Made by a program: the position numbers and the translations under genes
In this document: piece after piece, positions 44,482 through 52,538 of the stretch
Position numbering within the stretch: the stretch's first letter is position 1
How the letters are laid out: each line of letters starts with the position of its first letter
Assembly: GCF_049800955.1 (NCBI RefSeq)
Contig: NZ_JBNAGA010000001.1
Location: 1,798,001-1,862,000, forward strand
From: JAKVBH01 sp049800955
Lineage (GTDB): Bacteria; Pseudomonadota; Alphaproteobacteria; Rhodobacterales; Rhodobacteraceae
Direction of reading: 5' to 3'
DNA length: 64,000 bases
The notes under the pieces: model-generated
The model's input: the letters and a program-made list of their open reading frames with translations, nothing else
Databases searched by the model: none
Told to the model about the DNA's origin: nothing

Positions 44482-44967
44482 TTACTCTGCCGCGATGGCG
44501 CCCACGTCCTGACCGGACGCCGCCATGATGGCTTTCACGATATTGTGGTAGCCGGTGCAGCGGCAGATATTGCCCTCCAGATAATCCCGGACCTCAGCTT
44601 CGCTGGGCTTGGGGTTCTCTTTCAGAAGCGCTGCCGCAGACATCACCATACCTGGCGTGCAAAATCCGCATTGCAGACCATGATGCTCCTGAAAGGCCGC
44701 CTGGATGACACCAAGCGAGCCATCGGCATTGGCCATGCCTTCGATGGTCGTCACCTCGGCACCTGCGGCCTCAGCGGCAAACATGGTGCAGGCTTTGACA
44801 GCCTCGCCATTGACGTGAACCACACAGGCCCCGCATTGCGATGTATCGCAGCCAACATGCGTCCCTGTGAGCCGAAGTTCCTCCCTCAGAAATTCGGTCA
44901 GCAACGTATTCCCCGCTGCGTCGCCGCTGACGGCCTTGCCGTTCACGGTCATTTCAACCTTGGACAT
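44482..44967 (-). CDS. CoxS-like [2Fe-2S] subunit
   Basis: The 161-residue small subunit of the molybdenum hydroxylase. The plant-type cluster motif is CDTSQCGACVVHV with the distal Cys in VKACTMF. The second cluster is in CGFCTPGM and CRCTGYHNI. This is the full set of eight cysteines. It lies between coxG and coxL in the operon. Confidence 0.94.
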   Translation of the reverse strand: MSKVEMTVNGKAVSGDAAGNTLLTEFLREELRLTGTHVGCDTSQCGACVVHVNGEAVKACTMFAAEAAGAEVTTIEGMANADGSLGVIQAAFQEHHGLQCGFCTPGMVMSAAALLKENPKPSEAEVRDYLEGNICRCTGYHNIVKAIMAASGQDVGAIAAE

Positions 44968-45018
44968 GAAATTCCTCCCTTCGTCCGTATCTCTTTGTCT
45001 CTCGTGGCGCGGTCCCGG

Positions 45019-45546
45019 TCAGCTTACGAGCTTCTTGAACCAGCCCTTTTTCTTCTCGCCATCACCTGCGTCGGCATCAGCATCGCTGTCCGCTTCCGGC
45101 TCCGCCGGACCTTCGATCTGCTCCTGCAGATTGCGGAAAAACTGATCCGCCATCTTCTTGGCGAACCCGTCAATAATCCGGGACCCCAGCTGCGCCAGCT
45201 TGCCGCCGACCTTGGCTTCCACGTCATATTCCAGCAGCGTGCCCGTCTCGCTGGGCACAAGGCGCACATTCGCGCCGCCCTTGGCAAACCCGGCCGCTCC
45301 GCCCTTGCCCTCGCCTGACAATGTCAGGCTTTCAGGCTCGTTCATCTCCGAGAGCGTAACGGCCCCCTTGAAGGTCGCCTTCACAGGTCCGACCTTTTGA
45401 ACCACCGTGGCATGAAAGCCGTCTTGCGCCGTGCCTTCCATCTCCTGGCACCCCGGCACACAGGCCATGAGCACCTCGGGATCCAGAATGGCATTCCACA
45501 CCTCTTGCGGTGGGGCGGCGATCTCGCGGGAATCGGTCAGGTGCAT
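45019..45546 (-). CDS. CoxG-like SRPBCC protein
   Basis: A 175-residue SRPBCC-fold protein of the CoxG family. The family begins MHLTDSREIAAPPQEVWNAI and has PGCQEMEG and DVEAKVGGKLAQLGSRI. CoxG is thought to tether CO dehydrogenase to the membrane. Residues 140-175 here are acidic and end KKKGWFKKLVS, a plausible amphipathic anchor. It is the first gene of the cox operon, with a hairpin GCGGGAG/CTCCCGC at 45566-45585 in its leader. Confidence 0.88.
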   Translation of the reverse strand: MHLTDSREIAAPPQEVWNAILDPEVLMACVPGCQEMEGTAQDGFHATVVQKVGPVKATFKGAVTLSEMNEPESLTLSGEGKGGAAGFAKGGANVRLVPSETGTLLEYDVEAKVGGKLAQLGSRIIDGFAKKMADQFFRNLQEQIEGPAEPEADSDADADAGDGEKKKGWFKKLVS

Positions 45547-45652
45547 GGAAATTCTCCCTCTCCAAGCGGGAGGTTAGGCTCCCGCCTGCCCCCCGGGTAT
45601 AAGACTATGGTGGCGCATGTCCGCGCCCGTGCCTGAGGATGCCTACAAAAGG

Positions 45653-46576
45653 CTACCGTTCAGGCGGTTGAAAACTGACACCAAAATCATCGTGGATGGC
45701 CTGAATACGGCCATCATCAAGCGCTGCCCAGATCGCATCATCGACCGCATAGGACAGCGGGCGGTACCGGAAATTCACCCCAACCCCGAGGGTCCAGGAA
45801 GACTTTGCAAATCCCGCCAATGGCGGCTGATGCACAATCGTGTCGTCCTCGGCATGAAATTCCAGCTGGCTCAACGGCCCCATGGCCGCGTTGACCTCGT
45901 TTGCGTTCAGGGCGTCCATCGCGGCCTCCATCGAGGGGTAGCGACGCACATTGCCCGTCACTTGCCCACCCGCGAAGCTCGACAGATAGAAATCCGCAAT
46001 CGAGTCGTTTTCCACCGCCACCGTGTCAAATCGGAAATAGGCCGGCGTGGGCGCCTCATCCTCGTCGTAATGCGCATCATCATAGGCAATCGCGATACTC
46101 TCGCCGCCATATTGCCCTGTGAAAACAACCTGTTCGACCCGGCATTTGAAAGCACTGTCATAAGGCACACGCATCATCACATTGGCGATCCGCCCCCCGA
46201 TCAGCGCCCCGCGCCAGAGATTGAAGCGCAAATCCGCCTCGAGATTCTCTCCTGCCGCCACAAAGCTGAACCGGGGCTCAACCCCCAGATCCGCAGCAAT
46301 CAGCTTGGCAATCTCGATATCAATGCCCTTGGCCTTGCGGGTGCCCGCTTCGCGCCAGCTGTAGGGCGGGTAATCTTCATAGACCGCGAACTCCATCCAG
46401 CCGCGATCAATGATTTCATCCAGTTCCTGACCCACAATATCCCGGCTCGCGTTCTGCGGCTTGGGCTGCGGGACGTAATCCGCGCAAGGATCATTGGCGG
46501 CCACCTGCGACGGCGCAAAAGCGACCGCCGCAAGGGCCAGGAGCAGAGGTGCTGTAAAAGAGGTCACTGGTGTCAT
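45653..46576 (-). CDS. Quinoprotein-associated periplasmic binding-like protein (PedG/XoxJ/MxaJ-like)
   Basis: A 307-residue exported protein of the solute-binding family 3 fold, of the subgroup found beside PQQ dehydrogenases (MxaJ, XoxJ, PedG). Its signal peptide ends near residue 27 (FAPSQVAA). Marks include FAVYEDYPPYSWRE, KGIDIEIAKLIAADLGV and VMMRVPYDSAFKCRVE. These proteins are thought to assist maturation or activation of the dehydrogenase rather than transport. It lies seven bases downstream of the cytochrome pedF-like gene. Confidence 0.85.
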   Translation of the reverse strand: MTPVTSFTAPLLLALAAVAFAPSQVAANDPCADYVPQPKPQNASRDIVGQELDEIIDRGWMEFAVYEDYPPYSWREAGTRKAKGIDIEIAKLIAADLGVEPRFSFVAAGENLEADLRFNLWRGALIGGRIANVMMRVPYDSAFKCRVEQVVFTGQYGGESIAIAYDDAHYDEDEAPTPAYFRFDTVAVENDSIADFYLSSFAGGQVTGNVRRYPSMEAAMDALNANEVNAAMGPLSQLEFHAEDDTIVHQPPLAGFAKSSWTLGVGVNFRYRPLSYAVDDAIWAALDDGRIQAIHDDFGVSFQPPER

Positions 46577-46583
46577 GACCGGA

Positions 46584-47258
46584 TTATTGCGCGGCAGACA
46601 AACCAATGGTCAATGCCTCAACAGCGCGTTTCACGCCGGTCTCCGAGCCATCAAGTGATGCGACCGCGCGGGACGCCGCACTGTCAGCCACGGGCGCACC
46701 GGAGAGCGTCTCGATCTCTGCCGCAATCGCGACAAGACGCGCCTTGGTGGCCTCAAGATCCGTCGCAGAGCCATCATTCAACGCATCACGGATCGCCTTC
46801 AGCTCATCGGAATACTCCGCCATGGAGTCATCATCAGGGCGCGTCTCGATATAGGTGCGAATGGCCCAACCGGCCTTTTGGCCCAGAAGCTCGCCAAACG
46901 CGGGCATCTTGGTTGTCCCGTTTTGGGTATAGCCGCTGATGAAGCGTTCCATATACCACTCATCGCCATATTCCTCAGCTTCAAGGAAGCGCAAATCCGG
47001 CGCGAGACCGCCCGAGATCACCTCTAGCCCATGGCAACGTGCGCAGTTCTGATTGTAACCCGATGCGCCGATCTCAATCGCCTTGGCCCAGGCCTCCTCC
47101 CCGACAGCGGCTGCGCGGAAGGGGTTTTCAATGAGCCATTCCTCACCGATGTCGGGCAGTTCGTCCGTGTTGACCGGCTGCGGCGCAACATCGCCATGGG
47201 CGTTCACAAGCGTGGCCGCCGCAATCGCGGCAATGGCAATAGGCATAAGTCTGGGCAT
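46584..47258 (-). CDS. Cytochrome c-550 of the PedF type
   Basis: A 224-residue periplasmic cytochrome with one heme site, CARCH, near residue 75-80 (YNQNCARCHGLEV), and a likely axial Met in TTKMPAFGE. A signal peptide covers about residues 1-20 (IAAIAAATLVNAHG). PedF-type cytochromes accept electrons from PQQ alcohol dehydrogenases. ATG 47258 has aaggag eight bases upstream; a GTG nine bases earlier is less likely. The C-terminal helical tail beyond residue 140 is common in this group. Confidence 0.88.
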   Translation of the reverse strand: MPRLMPIAIAAIAAATLVNAHGDVAPQPVNTDELPDIGEEWLIENPFRAAAVGEEAWAKAIEIGASGYNQNCARCHGLEVISGGLAPDLRFLEAEEYGDEWYMERFISGYTQNGTTKMPAFGELLGQKAGWAIRTYIETRPDDDSMAEYSDELKAIRDALNDGSATDLEATKARLVAIAAEIETLSGAPVADSAASRAVASLDGSETGVKRAVEALTIGLSAAQ

Positions 47259-47267
47259 CTCGATCAC

Positions 47268-47436
47268 TCCTTCGATCTCCCGTTTGACCCTCTGATACGG
47301 CAGAGTGCCCTCCCAGCGATATTGGACTTTGGTTGCCCTGCGGCGGCCCGCCGCGTGTCAGGCCGCCCGGACGGTACGAAGGTCCTATTCCGATCACACA
47401 CCACACTTGCTTTGGTACATCCCAAGGGAGAACAAA
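47268..47436. promoter_or_regulatory. Divergent promoter region of quinoprotein accessory genes
   Basis: The space separates the minus-strand cytochrome/PedG-like unit from the plus-strand ABC-associated unit and must hold both promoters. It contains a GC-rich hairpin GCGGCG-GCC-CGCCGC at 47340-47354. I see no further clear motif. Confidence 0.4.
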
Positions 47437-48603
47437 ATGACCTACAGCTGCCGCCTGATCGTGTGCATCGCTTTGACGTGCGCAAGCCTGACAGCAGCTC
47501 AGGCCGATGTCAGCGTCTCGGTGACCTATCTCAAGATTGAGCAGGAAGCCCCGCCCGTCCTGTCCAACCTCGATCCCATTCCCGAAGATCTGGGCTTGGC
47601 GGGCGCGGAGGTTGGCCTGCAAGACAACGCGACGACCGGACGGTTTCTCGGACAATCCTACGAGCTGAACGTTGTGACCGTGCCTCTGGGCGCGGCCCCG
47701 GCCGAAGCGGCGCAGGCGCTGGAAGGCGATCTGATTGTTCTGGATGGGCCGATGGAAGCGGTGGCGGAAATTGCAGCCTTGCCAGACATGAGCTCCAAGC
47801 TGCTCTTTAATGTGGCTGCCGAGGACGACGCCCTGCGCGCGGACGCCTGCCAGGCCAACCTCCTGCACACCGTGCCCTCTTATGCCATGCGCGCCGATGC
47901 GCTCATGCAATTCATGGTCAAACGCCGCTGGTCTGATCTGGTGATGATTCGCGGCCAGCATGCCAAGGATCAGGCCTTCGCCAGCGCGCTCGAACGCGCC
48001 GCCACGAAATTCGGCCTCGAGATCCGGGACACGAAAGACTGGGTGTTTGACGCCGATATGCGCCGCAACGCCGCACAGGAAGTGCCGCTTTTTACACAGG
48101 ACTTCGGCGATTACGACGCATTGCTCATCGCCGATGAAATCCACGATTTCGGCCGCTACATCCTCTACAACACATGGGAAGCCCGCCCCGTCGCAGGCTC
48201 CGAAGGCCTGACGCCCAAAACATGGGACCGAGTCATCGAACAATGGGGCGCCGCCCAGCTGCAATCGCGCTTTGAGGAGGCCGCCGGTCGCGATATGCTG
48301 GCGCAGGATTACGCTGCCTGGGCCGCACTGCGCGCGATCGGGGAAGCCGTCACCCGCACAAGTGCCTCCGACGCGCCCACCTTGCGCGCCTACCTGCTGG
48401 GCCCGGATTTCGAACTGGCAGGCTTCAAAGGCCGCCCGCTGTCTTTCCGCGGCTGGAATGGTCAACTACGCCAACCCATCGCACTGACACAGCCCCGCGC
48501 CCTTGTCGCCAACGCGCCGCTGGAGGGCTTTTTACACCAAAGCACCGAGCTCGACACGTTGGGCATTGACGCACCGGAAAGCCGGTGCACAGCCTTCCAG
48601 TGA
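47437..48603 (+). CDS. ABC substrate-binding-like protein of the PQQ alcohol system
   Basis: A 388-residue exported protein of the branched-chain amino acid binding fold, of the group that always accompanies PQQ alcohol dehydrogenase systems together with a beta-propeller and ABC exporter-like genes. The signal peptide ends near residue 23 (CASLTAAQA). Motifs include MRADALMQFMVKRRW, RNAAQEVPLFTQ and GRYILYNTWEARPVAGSEGL. A ligand has not been established for the group. Ribosome site aaggga precedes ATG 47437. Confidence 0.85.
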   Translation: MTYSCRLIVCIALTCASLTAAQADVSVSVTYLKIEQEAPPVLSNLDPIPEDLGLAGAEVGLQDNATTGRFLGQSYELNVVTVPLGAAPAEAAQALEGDLIVLDGPMEAVAEIAALPDMSSKLLFNVAAEDDALRADACQANLLHTVPSYAMRADALMQFMVKRRWSDLVMIRGQHAKDQAFASALERAATKFGLEIRDTKDWVFDADMRRNAAQEVPLFTQDFGDYDALLIADEIHDFGRYILYNTWEARPVAGSEGLTPKTWDRVIEQWGAAQLQSRFEEAAGRDMLAQDYAAWAALRAIGEAVTRTSASDAPTLRAYLLGPDFELAGFKGRPLSFRGWNGQLRQPIALTQPRALVANAPLEGFLHQSTELDTLGIDAPESRCTAFQ

Positions 48604-48607
48604 CCCC

Positions 48608-48661
48608 TTCATCTTGCTCCATAAACTCCGGGGAGCGCGAGGGGCTGGCCCCTCGCTCCCC
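48608..48661 (+). repeat. Dispersed intergenic repeat, copy 3
   Basis: CTTCATCTTGCTCCATAAAC then TCCGGGG, followed by a long hairpin (48635-48660) whose right arm CCCCTCGCTCCCC pairs with the left arm apart from a two-base bulge. The first part matches copies 1 and 2; relative to transcription it is inverted. Confidence 0.75.
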
Positions 48662-48682
48662 CGCTACCGAAAGGACCGACCT

Positions 48683-49645
48683 ATGAAGATGACGCCGATC
48701 CTCGCCGCGCTCCTCCTCGCCACACCGGCGCTGGCCGATGAAATGTGGATTTCCAACGAGAAAGACGACACGGTCTCCGTGATCGACATCGAAACACTGG
48801 AGGTCATCAAGACCTTCGAGACCGGCGAACGCCCCCGTGGTATTACCTTTTCCAAGGACTTCTCGATCCTTTATATCTGCGCCTCCGACAGCAATACCGT
48901 ACAGGCGATGGACCCCAATACCGGCAAGATCCTCTTCGATCTGCCCTCGGGCGAAGACCCCGAACAATTTGTCCTGCATCCCGATGACCGCCACCTCTAC
49001 ATCGCCAATGAAGACGACGCGATCACAACCGTGGTAGACACCAAGGAACGCAAGGTCGTGGCGCAAATCGACGTGGGCATCGAGCCCGAAGGCATGGCGG
49101 TCAGCCCCGATGGCAAGATCGCCATCACCACCTCCGAGACCACGAACATGGCCCATTGGATCGATACCGAGACCCAAAAGCTCTTCGCCAATACCCTGGT
49201 CGACAGCCGCCCCCGCCATGCCGAATTCGTCAAGGACGGGACCGAGATGTGGGTCTCTGCCGAGATCGGCGGCACGATCTCGATCTTCGATGTCGCGACA
49301 CAGACCGAACAGGCCAAAATCGACTTCGACGTCAAAGGCGTGCACCCCGACCGGGTCCAGCCCGTGGGATTCGAATTCACCGAAGGCGATACCCACGCCT
49401 TCGTGGCGCTTGGCCCCTCCAACCACGTGGCCGTTGTCAATGCCGAGACCTATGAGGTCGAGGATTACATCCTCGTGGGCCGCCGCGTCTGGCATATGGA
49501 CTTCAACGCCGACCGCTCGATGCTGTTCACGACAAACGGCGTCTCGGGCGACGTGACGGTGATCGATGTCGCCAAACGCGAAGCGATCAAAACCATCAAG
49601 GTCGGACGCTTCCCATGGGGCGCTGCATTCCGCCCAACAAACTGA
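48683..49645 (+). CDS. PQQ-associated YVTN beta-propeller protein
   Basis: A 320-residue periplasmic beta-propeller with a short signal peptide (ALLLATPALA). YVTN-type repeats recur about every 42 residues (ISNEKDDTVSVIDIETLEV, ICASDSNTVQAMDPNTG, FTTNGVSGDVTVIDVAKRE). It belongs to the beta-propeller group tied to PQQ-dependent catabolism, of unknown exact function. It is followed by the Asp-rich protein and an ABC ATPase and permease, so all are probably one operon. Confidence 0.88.
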   Translation: MKMTPILAALLLATPALADEMWISNEKDDTVSVIDIETLEVIKTFETGERPRGITFSKDFSILYICASDSNTVQAMDPNTGKILFDLPSGEDPEQFVLHPDDRHLYIANEDDAITTVVDTKERKVVAQIDVGIEPEGMAVSPDGKIAITTSETTNMAHWIDTETQKLFANTLVDSRPRHAEFVKDGTEMWVSAEIGGTISIFDVATQTEQAKIDFDVKGVHPDRVQPVGFEFTEGDTHAFVALGPSNHVAVVNAETYEVEDYILVGRRVWHMDFNADRSMLFTTNGVSGDVTVIDVAKREAIKTIKVGRFPWGAAFRPTN

Positions 49646-49692
49646 TCCAAGCCGTTCTGGTACAACTCGTAAAACAGACTGGGAGATACTAC

Positions 49693-50148
49693 ATGCACAA
49701 GATTTTTCTGACGGCCCTTCTCGCCGTGGCCCTGCCCTTCGGCGCAGCCTTCGCGGATGACGACGATGATGATGACGATGGCTTCGGCCTGGCTGGCATC
49801 CTGTCATCGTCCAACAAGGCCGATCTCGAGCCCATCCAACTGAGCGCAGGCATGCCGCTGACCTCTGCCCCGTGGGAGCTGAAATCCGGCATGTATTACG
49901 AGTTTGAAATTCAGGGCGACGGCAGCCAGGAACTTGCCTTGGTCGGCCCGGAATTCTTCCGCGCGATCTGGATCGACGAGATCGTGGTCGAAGGTCTGGA
50001 AATCCGCCCGCTGGGTGTCGATTCGATCGAATTCGACGAAGCAGGCGAGATGGAGATCGGCTTCGTTGCCATCAAGCCCGGCTCCTATTACCTTAAAATC
50101 CCAGGGAGCACCGGGGAGACACAGCGGGTTGAAATCACGATCAAATAA
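49693..50148 (+). CDS. Small periplasmic protein with eight-Asp run
   Basis: A 151-residue exported protein I cannot name. After a clear 21-residue signal peptide the mature protein begins with eight aspartates in a row (residues 22-29), then GFGLAGIL. The remainder is beta-strand-rich (YYEFEIQGDG, EMEIGFVAIKPGSYYLKIPG), recalling a cupredoxin-like sandwich but without an obvious copper His/Cys/Met set. It sits between the PQQ beta-propeller and the ABC ATPase. A role in binding Ca or lanthanide for the nearby dehydrogenase is speculative. ATG 49693 has gggaga upstream. Confidence 0.7.
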   Translation: MHKIFLTALLAVALPFGAAFADDDDDDDDGFGLAGILSSSNKADLEPIQLSAGMPLTSAPWELKSGMYYEFEIQGDGSQELALVGPEFFRAIWIDEIVVEGLEIRPLGVDSIEFDEAGEMEIGFVAIKPGSYYLKIPGSTGETQRVEITIK

Positions 50149-50863
50149 AGGCCTGACAGTCGATGGGCTGAGCTTTTCCTACGGGGCGAAGCAAGCCCTC
50201 GATGATGTCTCCTTCACGATTGCGCCCGGGCAGTTTTGCGCCCTGCTCGGGCCCAACGGCGCTGGCAAATCAACGCTCTTTGGCCTGCTCACACGCCTTT
50301 TCACTGCGCCACAGGGCCGGATTGAAATTGGCGGTCACGACTTGCAGAAAACACCCCTGCTTGCGTTGGGGCGCATGGGCGTCGTCTTCCAGCAGACGAC
50401 CCTCGATCTTGATCTCACAATCCTGCAGAACCTGCAGTATTTCAGTGCGTTACACGGCCTGTCCCGCCGCGATGCCGCCCCGCGTATCGAGGCCGCCCTC
50501 GCCCGAATGGATTTGACCCAGCGCGCGCAGGAGAAGTGCCGTACGCTCAACGGCGGTCACCGCAGGCGCACAGAGATCGCACGTGCGCTTTTGCACCAGC
50601 CCGACTTTTTGCTCCTTGATGAGCCCACCGTCGGACTCGACGCCGCCACACGCAGCGCCCTGACCCAGCATGTGCATCGCCTATGCGCAGAGACGGGCCT
50701 GACCGTGCTCTGGGCCACGCATCTGACCGACGAGGTCGCTCCCACGGATCAAGTCATCCTGCTGCACCAGGGCAAAATCCTGCGGAAAGGCACAGCGCAT
50801 GAATTGCGCGCAGGACAACCTCTTAAAGACTGGTTCCTCGATATGACCCGACAAGACGCATGA
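50129..50863 (+). CDS. ABC ATPase of the PQQ alcohol system (PedB-like)
   Basis: A 244-residue ATPase. Walker A is GPNGAGKST, Walker B is FLLLDEP, the Q-loop is VFQQTTLDLDLT and the switch is WATHLTDE. The signature is LNGGHRRRTEIARAL instead of LSGGQ, a form typical of this PQQ-linked group. No ATG fits; TTG 50129 with ggggaga nine bases upstream gives a normal N-terminus and overlaps the preceding gene by 20 bases. It works with the following permease, probably as an exporter-type pair. Confidence 0.87.
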   Translation: MKSRSNKGLTVDGLSFSYGAKQALDDVSFTIAPGQFCALLGPNGAGKSTLFGLLTRLFTAPQGRIEIGGHDLQKTPLLALGRMGVVFQQTTLDLDLTILQNLQYFSALHGLSRRDAAPRIEAALARMDLTQRAQEKCRTLNGGHRRRTEIARALLHQPDFLLLDEPTVGLDAATRSALTQHVHRLCAETGLTVLWATHLTDEVAPTDQVILLHQGKILRKGTAHELRAGQPLKDWFLDMTRQDA

Positions 50864-50915
50864 TCTTCTTCTGGCGAAAAATACGCATGTTTGACCGCAA
50901 GACAGAGGCGCCACA

Positions 50916-51704
50916 ATGATCTCGTTTCGCGCCACGCAAGCCATTGTTCTGCGCGAAGCGCTCCGCTTCGTGCACCAACGCGAACGGTTTGTCGCTGCCC
51001 TTGTGCGGCCCCTCGTCTGGCTTCTCGTCTTCGCCGCAGGCTTCCGCGCAGCCCTTGGTCTTTCCATCACGCCGCCTTACCAGACCTACATCACATACGA
51101 GACCTATATCGTTCCGGGCCTTTGCGGAATGATATTGCTTTTCAATGGGATGCAGAGCTCTCTTAGTCTTGTTTATGATCGTGAAATGGGCTCCATGCGC
51201 CTGCTTCTGACCGCGCCGCAACCACGCTGGTGGCTGCTTTTGTCAAAACTCCTCGGCGCAACGCTGATCTCGCTGGCGCAGGTCTACACGTTTCTGCTGA
51301 TCGCCGCGCTCTTCGGGATCGACTTTGATCCGTTGGGCTATGTCGCGGCCTTCCCTGCGCTGGTTCTGGCAGGCCTCATGCTGGGGGCGTTGGGGTTGAT
51401 GTTGTCGAGCTTTATCAAACAATTGGAAAATTTCGCCGGTGTGATGAACTTTGTCATCTTCCCGATGTTTTTCCTCTCCTCCGCGCTCTACCCCTTGTGG
51501 AAAATGGCGGAGAGCTCGGAATTGTTGCATGACATTTGCGCGTTCAACCCGTTCACCCATGCGGTCGAATTGATACGCTTTGCGCTTTACGGCCAATTCA
51601 ATGCTTCCGCTTTTGGATGGACCTGTCTGGCCGCGCTTGTGTTCATGGGGGCTGCGCTCTGGGGTTATGATCCCGCGCGCGGCATGATCAAGAAACGCGC
51701 TTGA
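50916..51704 (+). CDS. ABC-2 type permease of the PQQ alcohol system (PedC-like)
   Basis: A 262-residue membrane protein with six segments and the ABC-2 layout of NodJ/DrrB relatives. Typical stretches are YETYIVPGLCGMILLFNGMQ, DREMGSMRLLLTAP and FPMFFLSSALYPLWKM. It pairs with the ATPase directly upstream. PedC-type permeases accompany PQQ alcohol oxidation in Pseudomonas; the transported compound is unknown. ATG 50916 is 52 bases after the ATPase stop. Confidence 0.87.
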   Translation: MISFRATQAIVLREALRFVHQRERFVAALVRPLVWLLVFAAGFRAALGLSITPPYQTYITYETYIVPGLCGMILLFNGMQSSLSLVYDREMGSMRLLLTAPQPRWWLLLSKLLGATLISLAQVYTFLLIAALFGIDFDPLGYVAAFPALVLAGLMLGALGLMLSSFIKQLENFAGVMNFVIFPMFFLSSALYPLWKMAESSELLHDICAFNPFTHAVELIRFALYGQFNASAFGWTCLAALVFMGAALWGYDPARGMIKKRA

Positions 51705-51847
51705 ACATTGATCCCCGGACAGCCCCCCCGAAGCCTGGGCGGGGGCGACAAGCCCCGTCCTGTGGGGAGGATCGGGGGCAGTCCGGCGGTGCCGGATCAG
51801 TGGTTGGGTTTCACGTAAATTGGATTCGGCTGCTTAGACGTATCGTC

Positions 51848-52291
51848 TCACCAACGGCTCAGCGCGTCCTCATCCTCGTCCCGGGCATCGACCCATTGGG
51901 CGCCTGTATCACCCACTTCCTTTTTCCAAAAAGGCGCGCGGGACTTCAGCCAATCCATCATGTATTCCGCCGCCGCAAACGCATCCTTGCGGTGTCGTGC
52001 GGCCGTGGCCACCATCATGATCATCTCGTCGCGGCCCAGATGTCCGTAACGATGGATGACCAACGCATCGCCCAGATCGAAGCGATCCATCGCGTCCTGC
52101 GCAAATTGCGTCAGCGCTTTTTCGGTCATGCCGGGGTAATGCTCGATCTGCATTTCGGCCATCCCCCCCTCCACGGAATCGCGCACGATCCCGGTAAACG
52201 TGACCACGGCGCCCATATTGTGTTGTGCGCGGGCGAAGGCTTCCGCCTCTGCGCCAAAATCAAATGGAGCTTGCTGAACGAGAACCTTCAT
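51848..52291 (-). CDS. moaE: Molybdopterin synthase catalytic subunit
   Basis: A 147-residue large subunit of molybdopterin synthase, which adds sulfur to precursor Z using MoaD thiocarboxylate. Motifs are VVTFTGIVRD, LVIHRYGHLGRDEMIMMV and the catalytic-lysine region APFWKKE. It abuts moaD without a gap. Its product is needed for the molybdenum cofactor of the Cox-like enzyme in this window, though it also serves the whole cell. Confidence 0.95.
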   Translation of the reverse strand: MKVLVQQAPFDFGAEAEAFARAQHNMGAVVTFTGIVRDSVEGGMAEMQIEHYPGMTEKALTQFAQDAMDRFDLGDALVIHRYGHLGRDEMIMMVATAARHRKDAFAAAEYMMDWLKSRAPFWKKEVGDTGAQWVDARDEDEDALSRW

Positions 52292-52537
52292 TCAGCCCCC
52301 CGTCATGGGCGGAAAGAACGCAACCTCGCGGGCGTTGCCCAATGGCGCATCAAAAGGCACGAGTTCCTGATCGACCGCGCATCTGAGTGAGGCCAGATCA
52401 GAAAACGCCAGCGCATAACGCTCTTCGCGCGCGGACAACTCGGCCACGAGATCCGCAACTGTCTCCGCCTGCGTCTCGACTTTTTCTTTCGGGATTCCAA
52501 TACGTTCACGCACCCAGGCGAAATAGAGTACATCCAT
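52292..52537 (-). CDS. moaD: Molybdopterin synthase sulfur carrier subunit
   Basis: An 81-residue ubiquitin-fold protein ending in PPMTGG. The C-terminal Gly-Gly is converted to a thiocarboxylate that gives sulfur to MoaE. The N-terminus DVLYFAWVRERIG is typical. It begins one base after pgsA ends and is directly followed by moaE. Confidence 0.94.
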   Translation of the reverse strand: MDVLYFAWVRERIGIPKEKVETQAETVADLVAELSAREERYALAFSDLASLRCAVDQELVPFDAPLGNAREVAFFPPMTGG

Positions 52538-52538
52538 G

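Noticed and set aside
41197..44967. True aerobic CO dehydrogenase
   Set aside because: The catalytic loop is AYRGAGR (form II) and lacks the Cys of AYRCSFR.
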